This document shows positions 33,901 to 42,474 of a stretch of 64,000 nucleotides of DNA, in pieces. Position numbers and translations under genes: made by a program. The first letter of the stretch is position 1; every line of letters starts with the position of its first letter. The notes under the pieces were generated by a model. It made no database searches, was not told the DNA's origin, and saw only the letters and a list, made by a program, of their open reading frames with translations. Origin of the DNA: Streptomyces camelliae (GTDB lineage Bacteria > Actinomycetota > Actinomycetes > Streptomycetales > Streptomycetaceae); contig NZ_CP115300.1 of assembly GCF_027625935.1 (NCBI RefSeq), forward strand, positions 8,370,001 through 8,434,000, given 5' to 3'.

Positions 33901-34731
33901 ATGCCCCGCAAGCGCCCCATGGACGAAGGCGACGAGCTGCTGGCCCGGCTCGGCTCGCTCACCGCCCAGGCACGCCGGCGCGCGGAGCTGCAGCGCAGCC
34001 AGGTCGAGCTGGCCATCGCCCTGCAGCGCGGCATGTTGCCCCGGGACCTGCCCACCGCCCCCGGCCTGCACCTCGCTGTGCGCTACACCCCGGCGAACCT
34101 CGGCCTCAACGTGGGCGGTGACTGGTACGACGCCTTCGCCCTGCCCGACGGCCGGATCGGGCTGGCGATCGGCGACGTCCAGGGGCACAACATCGAGGCC
34201 GCCGCCTTCATGGGGCAGGTGCGGGCCGGACTGCGCGCCCTCGCCTCGGTCACCAGCGACCCCGGTGAACTGCTCGCCCGCACGAACGAGCTGTTGCTCG
34301 CCCTGGGCAGCGATCTGTTCGCCACCTGCACCTTCATGCGCCTCGACCTGGCCACCGGGGTGCTGGAGAGCGCCCGGGCCGGCCACATCCCCTTCGTGTG
34401 GGCCACGGCGGACGGCAAGTCGGGTGTCGTCGACGACGAAGGCGGGCCGCCGCTCGGCATCGAGTCGGGCATGGAGTACCCGGTGACCCGGCACCGGCTG
34501 ACCACGGGCGGGGTGTTCGTCCTGCTCACCGACGGCGTGGTCGAGGGACCGTCGCTGACCGTCGAGGACGGGCTCGACCAGGTGGTGCGCCTCGCCGGCA
34601 TCGCCGCCGTCGCGAGCCTGGAGGTGCACGCACTGGCCGCCGCCGTGATCAAGGGCGCCGAGAGCGTCGGACACGAGGACGACGCGGCCGTCCTCGTCGT
34701 CGGCCTGGACGGCCCCCGCTCCCCTTCCTGA
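33901..34731 (+). CDS. PP2C-family (SpoIIE-type) protein phosphatase, soluble
   Basis: A 276-residue protein with a short N-terminal coiled segment (LLARLGSLTAQARRRAELQRSQVELAIALQRGMLP) and a SpoIIE domain: NVGGDWYDAFALPDG, AIGDVQGHNIEAAAFMGQ, ESARAGHIPFVW, VFVLLTDGVVEG and HEDDAAVLVV. The metal-binding Asp residues are all present. It has no sensor domain of its own. The MASE1 protein encoded 218 bp downstream on the same strand may supply the sensing part. ATG at 33901 is chosen (GGAAGTG upstream). Confidence 0.92.
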   Translation: MPRKRPMDEGDELLARLGSLTAQARRRAELQRSQVELAIALQRGMLPRDLPTAPGLHLAVRYTPANLGLNVGGDWYDAFALPDGRIGLAIGDVQGHNIEAAAFMGQVRAGLRALASVTSDPGELLARTNELLLALGSDLFATCTFMRLDLATGVLESARAGHIPFVWATADGKSGVVDDEGGPPLGIESGMEYPVTRHRLTTGGVFVLLTDGVVEGPSLTVEDGLDQVVRLAGIAAVASLEVHALAAAVIKGAESVGHEDDAAVLVVGLDGPRSPS

Positions 34732-34949
34732 CCGTCGTGGCGTGAGGGTGGGCGGGCCGTGTCCTTGGCGGGGGTGTCCTGTGGTGGGCTCGGGCGGGCC
34801 CTGTCCCCGGCAGGCCGTGACGGTCACTGCCGGCCCGCACCGGCGCTGCCCCCCGCCCCGGTCCGGGGCATCCCGGCATTACGCCATAGGGCTGGACGGC
34901 ACCCGGTCTCGCCTCGCCGAGCCGGGGCCGGCGGTGTGAGATTGCTGCT

Positions 34950-35969
34950 GTGGTGGGCAACGAGGATCTGCGCCGGCGAGGCGGCTCCGTCGTCCAGGTG
35001 CTGGTCGTCGGTGCCTGCTACTTCGCCGCGGGCCGGATCGGGCTCATACGTGAGCTGGTCGTCGAGGGCGCGGTCGTCACCCCCGTCTATCCCGCCAGCG
35101 GCGTCGCGGTCGCCGCCCTGCTGATCCTCGGCACGCGCTGCTGGCCCGGCATCACGATCGGCGCCTTCTTCGTCGTGCTGTCCATCGTCATCCCCCGCAT
35201 CGACGTGCTCGTCACCGTCGCCGGCCAGACCGCGGCGCCGGTGTGCGCGGCCCTGCTGCTGCGCCGGGCCCGGTTCCACCCCGACCTCGGCCGGTTACGC
35301 GACGGCCTCGCCCTGGTGTTCCTGGGCGCGCTCGGCGCCATGCTGATCAGCGCGACCGTGGGCGTCGGCCTGCTCGTCGTCACGGGCCACCTGGCCGCGC
35401 ACAGCTTCTGGCCGGTCTGGCTGGCCTGGTGGGTGGGCGATGCGATGGGCGTCCTGATCGTGACCCCGCTCCTGCTGTCGCTGGGCAACGCCCGCCGGCC
35501 GCTGCCCACGGCCCGCTGGAAGGAGGCGACCGCGCTCGCCGTCATCGCCTGCGCGCTGCTGCCGCTGGCCGTCTACAGCTCGCTCAGCCTGCTCTACCTC
35601 GTCTACCCGCTGCTCATCTGGACCGCCCTGCGCTTCCAGCTGGTGGGCAGCGTGCTGTGCGCGCTGCTGACCTCCGTGCTGGCCACGGTCGCCGCCACGG
35701 ACGCCGTCGGCGCCTTCGCCGGGCTGAGCCGGATCGAGGTCATGGCCAAACTCCAGGCGTTCAACGGCTCGATGGCCCTGACCGCGCTGCTGCTGTCCGC
35801 CGTGATCACCGAGCAGCGCAACACCCGCAGCTCCGTGGAGAAGGCCTGCCAGGAGCTGGTCGAGGTCCTGGAACACCTCACCGCGGGCGAGGCCCCGCCG
35901 CCGCGCCCGCAACCGGACGACGAGGGCCCGGAGAACCCACGCCCCGGCCGTCTCCCACCGGCCTCGTGA
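34950..35969 (+). CDS. MASE1-domain integral membrane sensor
   Basis: A 339-residue protein with about eight to nine membrane helices matching the MASE1 sensor domain (VLVVGACYFAAGRIGL, VYPASGVAVAALLILG, WLAWWVGDAMGVLIVTPLLL, PLLIWTALRFQLVGSV). It ends after the membrane part in a short helix and a Pro-rich tail, with no kinase, GGDEF or phosphatase domain. In other proteins MASE1 is fused to output domains, so this stand-alone copy next to a PP2C phosphatase may work with it. GTG at 34950 is used. Confidence 0.88.
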   Translation: MVGNEDLRRRGGSVVQVLVVGACYFAAGRIGLIRELVVEGAVVTPVYPASGVAVAALLILGTRCWPGITIGAFFVVLSIVIPRIDVLVTVAGQTAAPVCAALLLRRARFHPDLGRLRDGLALVFLGALGAMLISATVGVGLLVVTGHLAAHSFWPVWLAWWVGDAMGVLIVTPLLLSLGNARRPLPTARWKEATALAVIACALLPLAVYSSLSLLYLVYPLLIWTALRFQLVGSVLCALLTSVLATVAATDAVGAFAGLSRIEVMAKLQAFNGSMALTALLLSAVITEQRNTRSSVEKACQELVEVLEHLTAGEAPPPRPQPDDEGPENPRPGRLPPAS

Positions 35970-35999
35970 GGGCCGCGTCATTGCTTACGCTTGATTGAA

Positions 36000-36011
36000 C
36001 AGTCCAGACTG
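36000..36011. promoter_or_regulatory. Candidate MarR operator
   Basis: CAGTC-CA-GACTG is a perfect 5-2-5 palindrome 20 bp before the MarR start, within an AT-rich stretch (35981-36030) that must include the promoter. The site and spacing suit autorepression by MarR. Confidence 0.5.
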
Positions 36012-36031
36012 ATAAACCTATCGTTATCACC

Positions 36032-36454
36032 ATGGACACGGTTGCACTCGCCGCCGGGCTCCGGCTGGCCATGGGCCGGATCGTCCGGCGACTGCGGCAG
36101 GCGCACGCGGTCGGGGACGTGTCGCTCTCCGAGGTCTCGGTGCTGGCGCGGCTCGCCCGTGGCGGCCCGGACTCGCCCGGGTCGCTCGCCGAACTGGAGC
36201 GGGTCCGGCCGCAGGCCATGGCCAGTACGCTCGCCGGGCTCGAACAGCGCGGGCTGGTGAGCCGTGCCCCCGACGCGGCCGACGGGCGCCGGGCCATCGT
36301 CTCCCTCACCGACGAGGGACGGACCATGCTGGAGCAGCGCCGCTCCGAGTCCGTGAGCCGGCTCGCCCACGCCCTGGACGACTTCACCCCGCGCGAACGG
36401 CAGGCCCTGCAGGACGTCCTGCCCCTGCTCGACCGACTGGCGGAACGGCTGTGA
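36032..36454 (+). CDS. MarR-family regulator
   Basis: A 140-residue winged-helix regulator: LSEVSVLARLARGGPDSPGSLAELERVRPQAMASTLAGLEQRGLVSRAPDAADGRRAIVSLTDEG contains the recognition helix and the D-x-R wing. ATG at 36032. Its stop overlaps the start of the downstream exporter gene (GTGA), so the two are translated together and the exporter is its likely target. Confidence 0.94.
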   Translation: MDTVALAAGLRLAMGRIVRRLRQAHAVGDVSLSEVSVLARLARGGPDSPGSLAELERVRPQAMASTLAGLEQRGLVSRAPDAADGRRAIVSLTDEGRTMLEQRRSESVSRLAHALDDFTPRERQALQDVLPLLDRLAERL

Positions 36455-38319
36455 GCGGCACGGGGCCCGCTCCGAACGGCGCCAGGCCCGCATCGGCCGG
36501 GGCCCGGCCCGCTCCGGACGGCCCCGGCGCGGCCGGCGGTATACGGTCCCGGCTGCTCGCTCGTGCCGCCCGGCTGCGGGACACGTCCCCGGGACCCGGT
36601 TACAAGTGGATCGCCCTCTCCAACACCACGCTGGGCGTGCTGATCGCCACGATGGACGCGTCGATCGTGATCATCTCGTTGCCGGCGATCTTCCGCGGGA
36701 TCGGCCTGGACCCGCTCGCGGCCGGCAACATCGGCTATCTGCTGTGGATGATCCTCGGCTATCTGCTGGTCTCGGCCGTCCTGGTGGTCGTGCTCGGCCG
36801 GCTCGGCGACATGTTCGGCCGGGTCCGGATCTACAACCTGGGCTTCCTGGTCTTCGCGTGTGCCTCCGTCGCCCTGTCCCTCGACCCGTTCCGGGCCGGC
36901 GCGGGCGCGCTGTGGCTGATCCTGTGGCGCATCGTGCAGGCCTTCGGCGGGTCCATGCTCACCGCCAACTCGGCCGCCATCCTCACCGATGCCTTCCCGG
37001 CCCGGCAGCGCGGCATGGCCCTCGGCATCAACCAGATCACCGCGCTCGCCGGGCAGTTCCTCGGTCTGCTCGCCGGGGGTCTGCTGGCCGCGGTCGACTG
37101 GCGGGCGGTGTTCTGGGTGAGCGTCCCGGTCAGTGTCACCGGCACCGTCTGGTCGTATCTGAGCCTGCGCGAGACCGCGGCCGGCGCACGCGGCCGGATC
37201 GACTGGCTCGGCAACCTCACCTTCGCCTGCGGCGCCGGCGTCCTGCTCGCCGGCATCACCTACGGCATCCAGCCCTACGGCGGCCACTCCACCGGCTGGA
37301 CCAGCCCCTGGGTCCTCACCGGACTCCTCGGCGGCCTCTTCCTGCTGCTGGTGTTCGCCCTCGTCGAGACCCGGGTCGCCGAGCCCATGTTCCGGCTGTC
37401 GCTGTTCACGGTGCGGGCGTTCGCCGCCGGCAACCTGGCCGCGCTGCTGACCGCGATCGCCCGGGGCGGGCTGCAGTTCATGCTCATCATCTGGCTCCAG
37501 GGCATGTGGCTGCCGCTGCACGGCTACGCCTTCGAGGACACTCCGCTGTGGGCCGGCATCTTCATGCTGCCGCTCACCCTCGGCTTCCTGATCGCCGGGC
37601 CCGTCTCCGGCTATCTGTCCGACCGGTTCGGCGCCCGGCTCTTCTCCACCGCCGGGCTGCTCGTGGTCGCCGGGTCCTTCCTCGGCCTGCTCGCGCTGCC
37701 GGTGAACTTCGACTACGGCGTCTTCGCGGCGCTGCTGCTGCTCAACGGGCTGGGCCAGGGCATGTTCTCGGCGCCCAACACCTCCGCCGTCATGGGCAGC
37801 GTGCCGGCCCGCCACCGGGGCGTGGCCTCCGGGATGCGCTCCACCTTCCAGAACTCCGGTACGGCGCTGTCCATCGGGGTCTTCTTCTCGCTGATGGTGT
37901 CCGGCCTCGCCGCCACCCTGCCGAGGACGCTCGCCCAGGGGCTCCATGCCCATGGCGTTCCCGCCGGCACCGCCCACGAGGTGGCCTCGCTGCCGCCCGT
38001 CAGCACCCTGTTCGCCACCTTCCTCGGCAACAACCCCGTCGGCCACCTGCTCGGCTCGGGCGGCACCCTGGACCAGCTGACCGCGGCCCAGCGCACCACC
38101 CTGACCGGGCACACCTTCTTCCCCGAACTGGTCTCCGGGCCTTTCCACCACGGCCTGACGATCGTCTTCTGCGTCGCCGCCGGCATGGCCCTGGTCTCCG
38201 CCCTCGCCTCCGCCCTGCGCGGCGGCCACGAGCGCGCCCCCGGCACAGGCCCGACGGCCGGGAGCGACACGGAAGGACAGCCCTCGCGGCGCACGGCGCG
38301 CGTCCCCAAGCGCCGGTGA
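36451..38319 (+). CDS. DHA2-family (EmrB/QacA) multidrug exporter
   Basis: A 622-residue 14-helix major facilitator protein. After a Pro/Ala-rich tail of about 45 residues come motif D1-like SNTTLGVLIATMDASIVIISLPAI, the motif A loop GRLGDMFGRVRIYN and motif C-like GINQITALAGQFLGLLAGG. The large loop between helices 13 and 14 is typical of the 14-TMS group. GTG at 36451 overlaps the MarR stop. The substrate is unknown. Confidence 0.93.
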   Translation: MSGTGPAPNGARPASAGARPAPDGPGAAGGIRSRLLARAARLRDTSPGPGYKWIALSNTTLGVLIATMDASIVIISLPAIFRGIGLDPLAAGNIGYLLWMILGYLLVSAVLVVVLGRLGDMFGRVRIYNLGFLVFACASVALSLDPFRAGAGALWLILWRIVQAFGGSMLTANSAAILTDAFPARQRGMALGINQITALAGQFLGLLAGGLLAAVDWRAVFWVSVPVSVTGTVWSYLSLRETAAGARGRIDWLGNLTFACGAGVLLAGITYGIQPYGGHSTGWTSPWVLTGLLGGLFLLLVFALVETRVAEPMFRLSLFTVRAFAAGNLAALLTAIARGGLQFMLIIWLQGMWLPLHGYAFEDTPLWAGIFMLPLTLGFLIAGPVSGYLSDRFGARLFSTAGLLVVAGSFLGLLALPVNFDYGVFAALLLLNGLGQGMFSAPNTSAVMGSVPARHRGVASGMRSTFQNSGTALSIGVFFSLMVSGLAATLPRTLAQGLHAHGVPAGTAHEVASLPPVSTLFATFLGNNPVGHLLGSGGTLDQLTAAQRTTLTGHTFFPELVSGPFHHGLTIVFCVAAGMALVSALASALRGGHERAPGTGPTAGSDTEGQPSRRTARVPKRR

Positions 38320-38347
38320 GCGCCGGTCCTGTTCGACGCGGACGCCG

Positions 38348-38971
38348 TCAGTCCGCGCGCCGCCTGCGCACGAAGTGCCGTACGACGAGGGCCGCGACGA
38401 GGACGGCGGCGGCGATGACGGCGTAGAGCAGATAACGGTTGACCTCGTCGTAGATCACCGTGATGTGACTGCCCGCCACATAGGCCAGGGCCGTCCACAG
38501 GCCCACCCACAGGGCCGCCCCGAGGGCGTTGAAGGCGAGGAAGCGGCGCCAGTGCATCCCGGAGGTGCCGGCGATGATGCCGTTGGCCTGGCGCAGGCCC
38601 TCGATGAACCGGGCCACGGTGACGATCTTGCCGCCGTGCCGGGCGAAGAACTCCTCGGCGGCCGCGAACCGTTCCGGCGTCAGGAAGACGTACTTCCCCC
38701 ACCGGTGCACGAACGCCCGTCCGCCGAAATGGCCGATCAGATAGCCGATGTTGTCCCCGATGACGGCCGCGGCGAAGGCGATGGCGGCGACCGCGACGAT
38801 GTTCAGCCGGCCCGCGCCCGCGTACACCCCCGCCGCGATCAGCATCGTCTCGCCGGGCGCGGGCACCCCGAAGTCCTCCACCAGGACCACGGCCCCCACC
38901 GCCCAGTAGCCGTAATGTTCGAGCAGCGGCGCCAGATGAGCCAGCGGGCCTGGGAGCGGAGGGGCGGACAT
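38348..38971 (-). CDS. DedA-family membrane protein
   Basis: A 207-residue protein with the DedA/VTT signature: VLVEDFGVPAPGETMLIAAG, the cytoplasmic loop GDNIGYLIGHFGG, and the second amphipathic hairpin RHGGKIVTVARFIEGLRQANGIIAGTSGM. Family members act as undecaprenyl-phosphate or phospholipid translocases, though this one's lipid is not known. ATG at 38971. It lies alone, convergent with the exporter gene. Confidence 0.94.
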   Translation of the reverse strand: MSAPPLPGPLAHLAPLLEHYGYWAVGAVVLVEDFGVPAPGETMLIAAGVYAGAGRLNIVAVAAIAFAAAVIGDNIGYLIGHFGGRAFVHRWGKYVFLTPERFAAAEEFFARHGGKIVTVARFIEGLRQANGIIAGTSGMHWRRFLAFNALGAALWVGLWTALAYVAGSHITVIYDEVNRYLLYAVIAAAVLVAALVVRHFVRRRRAD

Positions 38972-39016
38972 GGCACCACGGTACGTCCGGGCGGGCCGCT
39001 CCCGGGCGGCGGCCGG

Positions 39017-40246
39017 TCAGGGGCGGGCCATCGTGTCCTCCTCCGGTACCACGGAGCGCGGCCCCTCGGCCGGCACCGTCCGCCCGCCCGGCCGTCCGGT
39101 CAGCCGGCGCGCGACCGGCTCGGTGTACCGGGCGGTCAGCGGGCCGAGGACGACGAGGATCAGCACATAGGCCGTGGCCAGCGGACCGAGATCGGAGTCG
39201 ATCCCGGAGGTGACCGCGAGTCCGGCGATGACGATGGAGAACTCGCCGCGCGCGACCAGAGTGCCGCCGGCCCGCCAGCGGCCCCGGACCGAGACGCCCG
39301 CGCGCCGGGCCGCCCAGTACCCCGTCGCGATCTTGGTGAGGGCGGTCACCACGGCCAGCGCGAGCGCGGGCAGCAGGACTGGCGGGATGCTCGCCGGGTC
39401 GGTGTGGAGGCCGAAGAAGACGAAGAACACCGCCGCGAACAGATCCCGCAGCGGTGCGAGCAGAAGGTGGGCGCCCTCGGCGACCTCGCCGGACAGCGCG
39501 ATGCCGACCAGGAACGCGCCGACGGCCGCCGAGACCTGGAGCTGTTGCGCGACACCGGCGACCAGCAGCGTCAGCCCGAGCACCACGAGCAGCAGCTTCT
39601 CCGGGTCGTCGCTGGAGACGAAGCGCGAGATGTGCCGGCCGAACCGCACCGCCACCAGCAGGACCACGCCCGCCACGCCGAGCGCGACACCCAGCGTGAG
39701 GCTGCCGGCGGCGAGGCCGGTGCCGGCCAGCAGGGCCGTGACGACCGGCAGATAGACCGCCATGGACAGATCCTCCAGCACCAGGATGCTGAGGATCACC
39801 GGTGTCTCGCGGTTGCCGAGGCGGCCCAGGTCGCCGAGGACCTTGGCGATGACCCCGGAGGAGGAGATCCAGGTGATGCCGGCGAGGACGACGGCGGCGA
39901 TCGGGCCCCAGCCCAGCAGCAGGGCCGTCGCGGCGCCGGGCAGGGCGTTGAGGGCGGCGTCGACGAGGCCGGCCGGGTACTGCGTCTTGAGGTTGGAGAC
40001 CAGGTCGCCGGCCGTGTACTCCAGGCCCAGCATGAGCAGCAGCAGGATGACGCCGATCTCGGCGCCGATCGCCACGAACTCCTCGCTGGCGCCGAGCGGC
40101 AGCAGCCCGCCCTCGCCGAAGGCCAGCCCGGCCAGCAGATACAGCGGGATCGGCGAGAACCTGAGACGCGCGGCGAGCCGGCCCAGCAGGCCGAGGCCGA
40201 GGATGATGGCACCGAACTCGATCAGGAAGACCGCGGAGGAGTGCAC
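39017..40246 (-). CDS. khtU: Cation:proton antiporter, CPA2 family (KhtU-like)
   Basis: A 409-residue antiporter with about 12-13 helices; LLLLMLGLEYT, AGITWISSSGVIAKVLGDLG, ILVLEDLSMAVYLPVV and FFVFFGLHTDPASIP are typical of the K+/H+ or Na+/H+ CPA2 group. GTG at 40246 starts four bases after the stop of a KhtT-like gene, so the pair forms a channel-type complex: KhtU in the membrane and KhtT as the gate. KhtT homologues bind c-di-AMP, which would tie this pair to potassium control. Confidence 0.9.
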   Translation of the reverse strand: MHSSAVFLIEFGAIILGLGLLGRLAARLRFSPIPLYLLAGLAFGEGGLLPLGASEEFVAIGAEIGVILLLLMLGLEYTAGDLVSNLKTQYPAGLVDAALNALPGAATALLLGWGPIAAVVLAGITWISSSGVIAKVLGDLGRLGNRETPVILSILVLEDLSMAVYLPVVTALLAGTGLAAGSLTLGVALGVAGVVLLVAVRFGRHISRFVSSDDPEKLLLVVLGLTLLVAGVAQQLQVSAAVGAFLVGIALSGEVAEGAHLLLAPLRDLFAAVFFVFFGLHTDPASIPPVLLPALALAVVTALTKIATGYWAARRAGVSVRGRWRAGGTLVARGEFSIVIAGLAVTSGIDSDLGPLATAYVLILVVLGPLTARYTEPVARRLTGRPGGRTVPAEGPRSVVPEEDTMARP

Positions 40247-40250
40247 GCGC

Positions 40251-40736
40251 TCACACCCGCCCGAGTATCGCGGCGGCCGCGTCGGCACCCTCGCGGGTGC
40301 CGATCACGATCAGTGTGTCCCCGCCGCCCAGCCGGAAGCCGGGGCCGGGGGAGGGGATGGCCGCGGCGCGGCGCAGAACGGCCACGATCGACACGCCGGT
40401 CTCGGTGCGCATCCGGGTCTCGCCGAGCAGCCGGCCGTTCCAGTACGAGACCGAGGACAGCTCGATCCGCTCGGCCACCAGGCCCAGTTCTGTCGTGGAC
40501 AGCAGGCTGGGGCTGTGGTGGGCCGGTTTCAGCGTGCCGGCCAGCGCCTCCGCCTCCTGGCCGGTGAGGTGGACCGACAGCGCGCAGGCGTCGGGGTCGT
40601 CGCCCCGGTAGGCGCTCAGTGTCCTCGACCCGTCCCGGTGGGCCACCACCGACAGTCTGCGCTGCTCCCGGGTCGTCAGGTCGTACCGGACCCCGATGCC
40701 CGGCAACGGTGTACTCGTCGTGCGTGCGCCGCCCAC
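40251..40736 (-). CDS. khtT: KhtT-like TrkA-C regulatory subunit of the antiporter
   Basis: A 161-residue cytosolic protein with an N-terminal domain (GVRYDLTTREQRRLSVVAHRDGSRTLSAY) and a C-terminal RCK_C/TrkA-C domain (LVAERIELSSVSYWNGRLLGETRMRTETGVSIVAVLR, GGGDTLIVIGTREGADAAAAIL). This is the layout of KhtT. It is the first gene of the khtT-khtU operon. GTG at 40736 follows a G-rich ribosome site. Confidence 0.9.
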   Translation of the reverse strand: MGGARTTSTPLPGIGVRYDLTTREQRRLSVVAHRDGSRTLSAYRGDDPDACALSVHLTGQEAEALAGTLKPAHHSPSLLSTTELGLVAERIELSSVSYWNGRLLGETRMRTETGVSIVAVLRRAAAIPSPGPGFRLGGGDTLIVIGTREGADAAAAILGRV

Positions 40737-40837
40737 AGCCGCCCCCTGCCCGCTTGGAGATTTCTTGGTGAAATCATTGCCGGAACCTTATCTCGACGAC
40801 TCACGGCCGCTGAGGGGTCCGGCCGGGCGGAGGGTGG

Positions 40838-41020
40838 CTACGCGTCGGGGCGCGCGACGGCCTCGTCGTCCTCGGGGAGGGGCTGGCATGTGCGGCACAG
40901 CTCGTGGTCCCCGTCGCGCGTGACGACGGTTCCCCAGCCGAGGCACATCTCGCACTCGCGGGCGAGTTCCAGGTCGGGGCGGGGAGTCAGGAGGGGGCTG
41001 TGGTGGGCTCCGTGTGCCAT
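40838..41020 (-). CDS. Small zinc-ribbon-like protein, 60 aa
   Basis: A 60-residue protein with two CxxC pairs (CEMCLGWGTVV and CRTC) around ten residues apart, a small zinc-ribbon arrangement. Its opening MAHGAHHSPLLTPRPDLELARECEMC is of a type seen in other Streptomyces small proteins. ATG at 41020 follows GAGGAG at a slightly long spacing. Function is unknown. Confidence 0.65.
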   Translation of the reverse strand: MAHGAHHSPLLTPRPDLELARECEMCLGWGTVVTRDGDHELCRTCQPLPEDDEAVARPDA

Positions 41021-41160
41021 GAGGCGTGCGGCTCCTCGGGCGTCGCGGGGTGTTCTGCCTGGGCGCTGACAACGCTGTCAACCGTTCCCAATTATGTCGG
41101 ACTTATCCCTTATGTCTGTGATGCATGTCACATGGAGCCGTCCCATTCGGAATCCGTGGG

Positions 41161-42204
41161 TCAGCCGAGGTTGCCGAGCCGCGCCTCCCGCCACAGGTCC
41201 ACGCCGCCGTCGGTCGCGTACGTGTCGATCTCGGCCAGTTCCTCGGTGCTGAAGTCGAGGTTCTCCAGGGCCGCGACGTTCTGCTCCAGCTGCTCGGTCC
41301 GCGAGGCGCCGATGACCAGGGATGTCACCCGCTCGTCGCGCAGCGCCCAGGCCAGCGCCAGCTGGGCCAGGGTCTGGCCGCGCCGGGCCGCGATGTCGTT
41401 CAGGGCGCGCAGCCGGTGCAGCGTGTCGTCCGTCAGCCAGGCAGGGTCGAACGACGTGCCCTGCGCGGCGCGCGAGTCCTGCGGCACGCCGTCGAGGTAA
41501 CGGCCCGTCAGCAGCCCCTGGGCGAGCGCCGTGAAGCCGATGACCCCGAAGCCCTCCTCCTCGGCCGCGTCCAGCAGGCCGTCGGTCTCGATCCAGCGGT
41601 TGAGCATGCTGTACGACGGCTGGTGGATCAGCAGCGGGGTGCCCAGCTCGCGCAGGATCGCGGCCGCCTGCCGGGTGCGCTCGGCGTCGTAGGAGGAGAT
41701 GCCGACGTAGAGGGCCTTGCCCTGGCGCACTGCGGTGTCGAGCGCGCCCATCGTCTCCTCCAGCGGCGTGCTCGCGTCCAGCCGGTGGGAGTAGAAGATG
41801 TCGACGTAGTCCACGCCCATGCGGCGCAGCGACTGGTCCAGCGAGGCCAGTACGTACTTGCGGGAGCCGCCGCCCTGTCCGTACGGGCCGGGCCACATGT
41901 CCCAGCCGGCCTTGGTGGAGATCACCAGCTCGTCCCGGTACGGCGCGAGGTCACGCTTCAGCAGCCGGCCGAAGTTGAGCTCGGCCGCGCCGTACGGCGG
42001 ACCGTAGTTGTTGGCCAGGTCGTGGTGGGTGATCCCGAGGTCGAAGGCGCGCAGGGCGATCTCGCGCTGGGTCTCGAAGGGGCGGTCGTCGCCGAAGTTG
42101 TGCCAGTAGCCGAGCGACAGGACCGGCAGGTCCAGTCCTGAGCGGCCGGTGCGCCGGTAACGCATGGTGCCGTCGTAGCGAGCGGGATCAGCGACGTGGG
42201 TCAT
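41161..42204 (-). CDS. Aldo/keto reductase, L-glyceraldehyde-3-phosphate reductase-like
   Basis: A 347-residue TIM-barrel reductase. The AKR signatures are present: FDLGITHHDLANNYGPPYGAAE (catalytic Asp and Tyr), VISTKAGW (Lys), DIFYSHRLD (His) and a C-terminal SLVIGASRTEQLEQNVAAL (NADPH-binding). It is closest by eye to YghZ and the potassium-channel beta-subunit group. ATG at 42204 follows GGAGAAAG. The 270 bp upstream is shared with the divergent chitosanase gene. Confidence 0.94.
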   Translation of the reverse strand: MTHVADPARYDGTMRYRRTGRSGLDLPVLSLGYWHNFGDDRPFETQREIALRAFDLGITHHDLANNYGPPYGAAELNFGRLLKRDLAPYRDELVISTKAGWDMWPGPYGQGGGSRKYVLASLDQSLRRMGVDYVDIFYSHRLDASTPLEETMGALDTAVRQGKALYVGISSYDAERTRQAAAILRELGTPLLIHQPSYSMLNRWIETDGLLDAAEEEGFGVIGFTALAQGLLTGRYLDGVPQDSRAAQGTSFDPAWLTDDTLHRLRALNDIAARRGQTLAQLALAWALRDERVTSLVIGASRTEQLEQNVAALENLDFSTEELAEIDTYATDGGVDLWREARLGNLG

Positions 42205-42353
42205 CGGGTCTTTCTCCGGGTGGTGCCGTAGGGGAGCCCCTCCGGGTGCGGACGGGCTCGTCCACCCTGCTCCGGCGCCCTGTGCAAGTCCAACCGCCGT
42301 CCCGGATGGGATTGAGCGCTTCCGTTTCTGAATCGGGCGCCTCGCGGGGTGAT

Positions 42354-42369
42354 TGTTCGATCCTACGAA
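42354..42369. promoter_or_regulatory. Inverted repeat GTTCG-N6-CGAAC
   Basis: A 5-bp inverted repeat with a 6-bp spacer lies between the aldo/keto reductase and chitosanase genes. It sits about 40 bp before the chitosanase palindrome and could be a second operator for either gene. Confidence 0.3.
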
Positions 42370-42408
42370 CTTCAAGCCGACCGGGTTACCGACCTCCCCG
42401 GCTTTTGA

Positions 42409-42423
42409 TAGGAAACTTTCCTA
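42409..42423. promoter_or_regulatory. CsnR-type operator of the chitosanase gene
   Basis: The perfect palindrome TAGGAAA-C-TTTCCTA lies 51 bp before the chitosanase start. A GGAAA/TTTCC palindrome of this kind is the known site of the ROK-family repressor CsnR in front of Streptomyces chitosanase genes (recalled, not checked). The repressor gene is not in this window. Confidence 0.75.
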
Positions 42424-42474
42424 CCAGTACTGCACGGACCAACTCCCCACCCCCCGCCTCGACTTGGAGTCTCT

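Noticed and set aside
35878..38229. 783-codon minus-strand open frame, Gly/Gln/Glu-rich
   Set aside because: Antisense of the MarR-exporter operon; composition is an antisense artefact.
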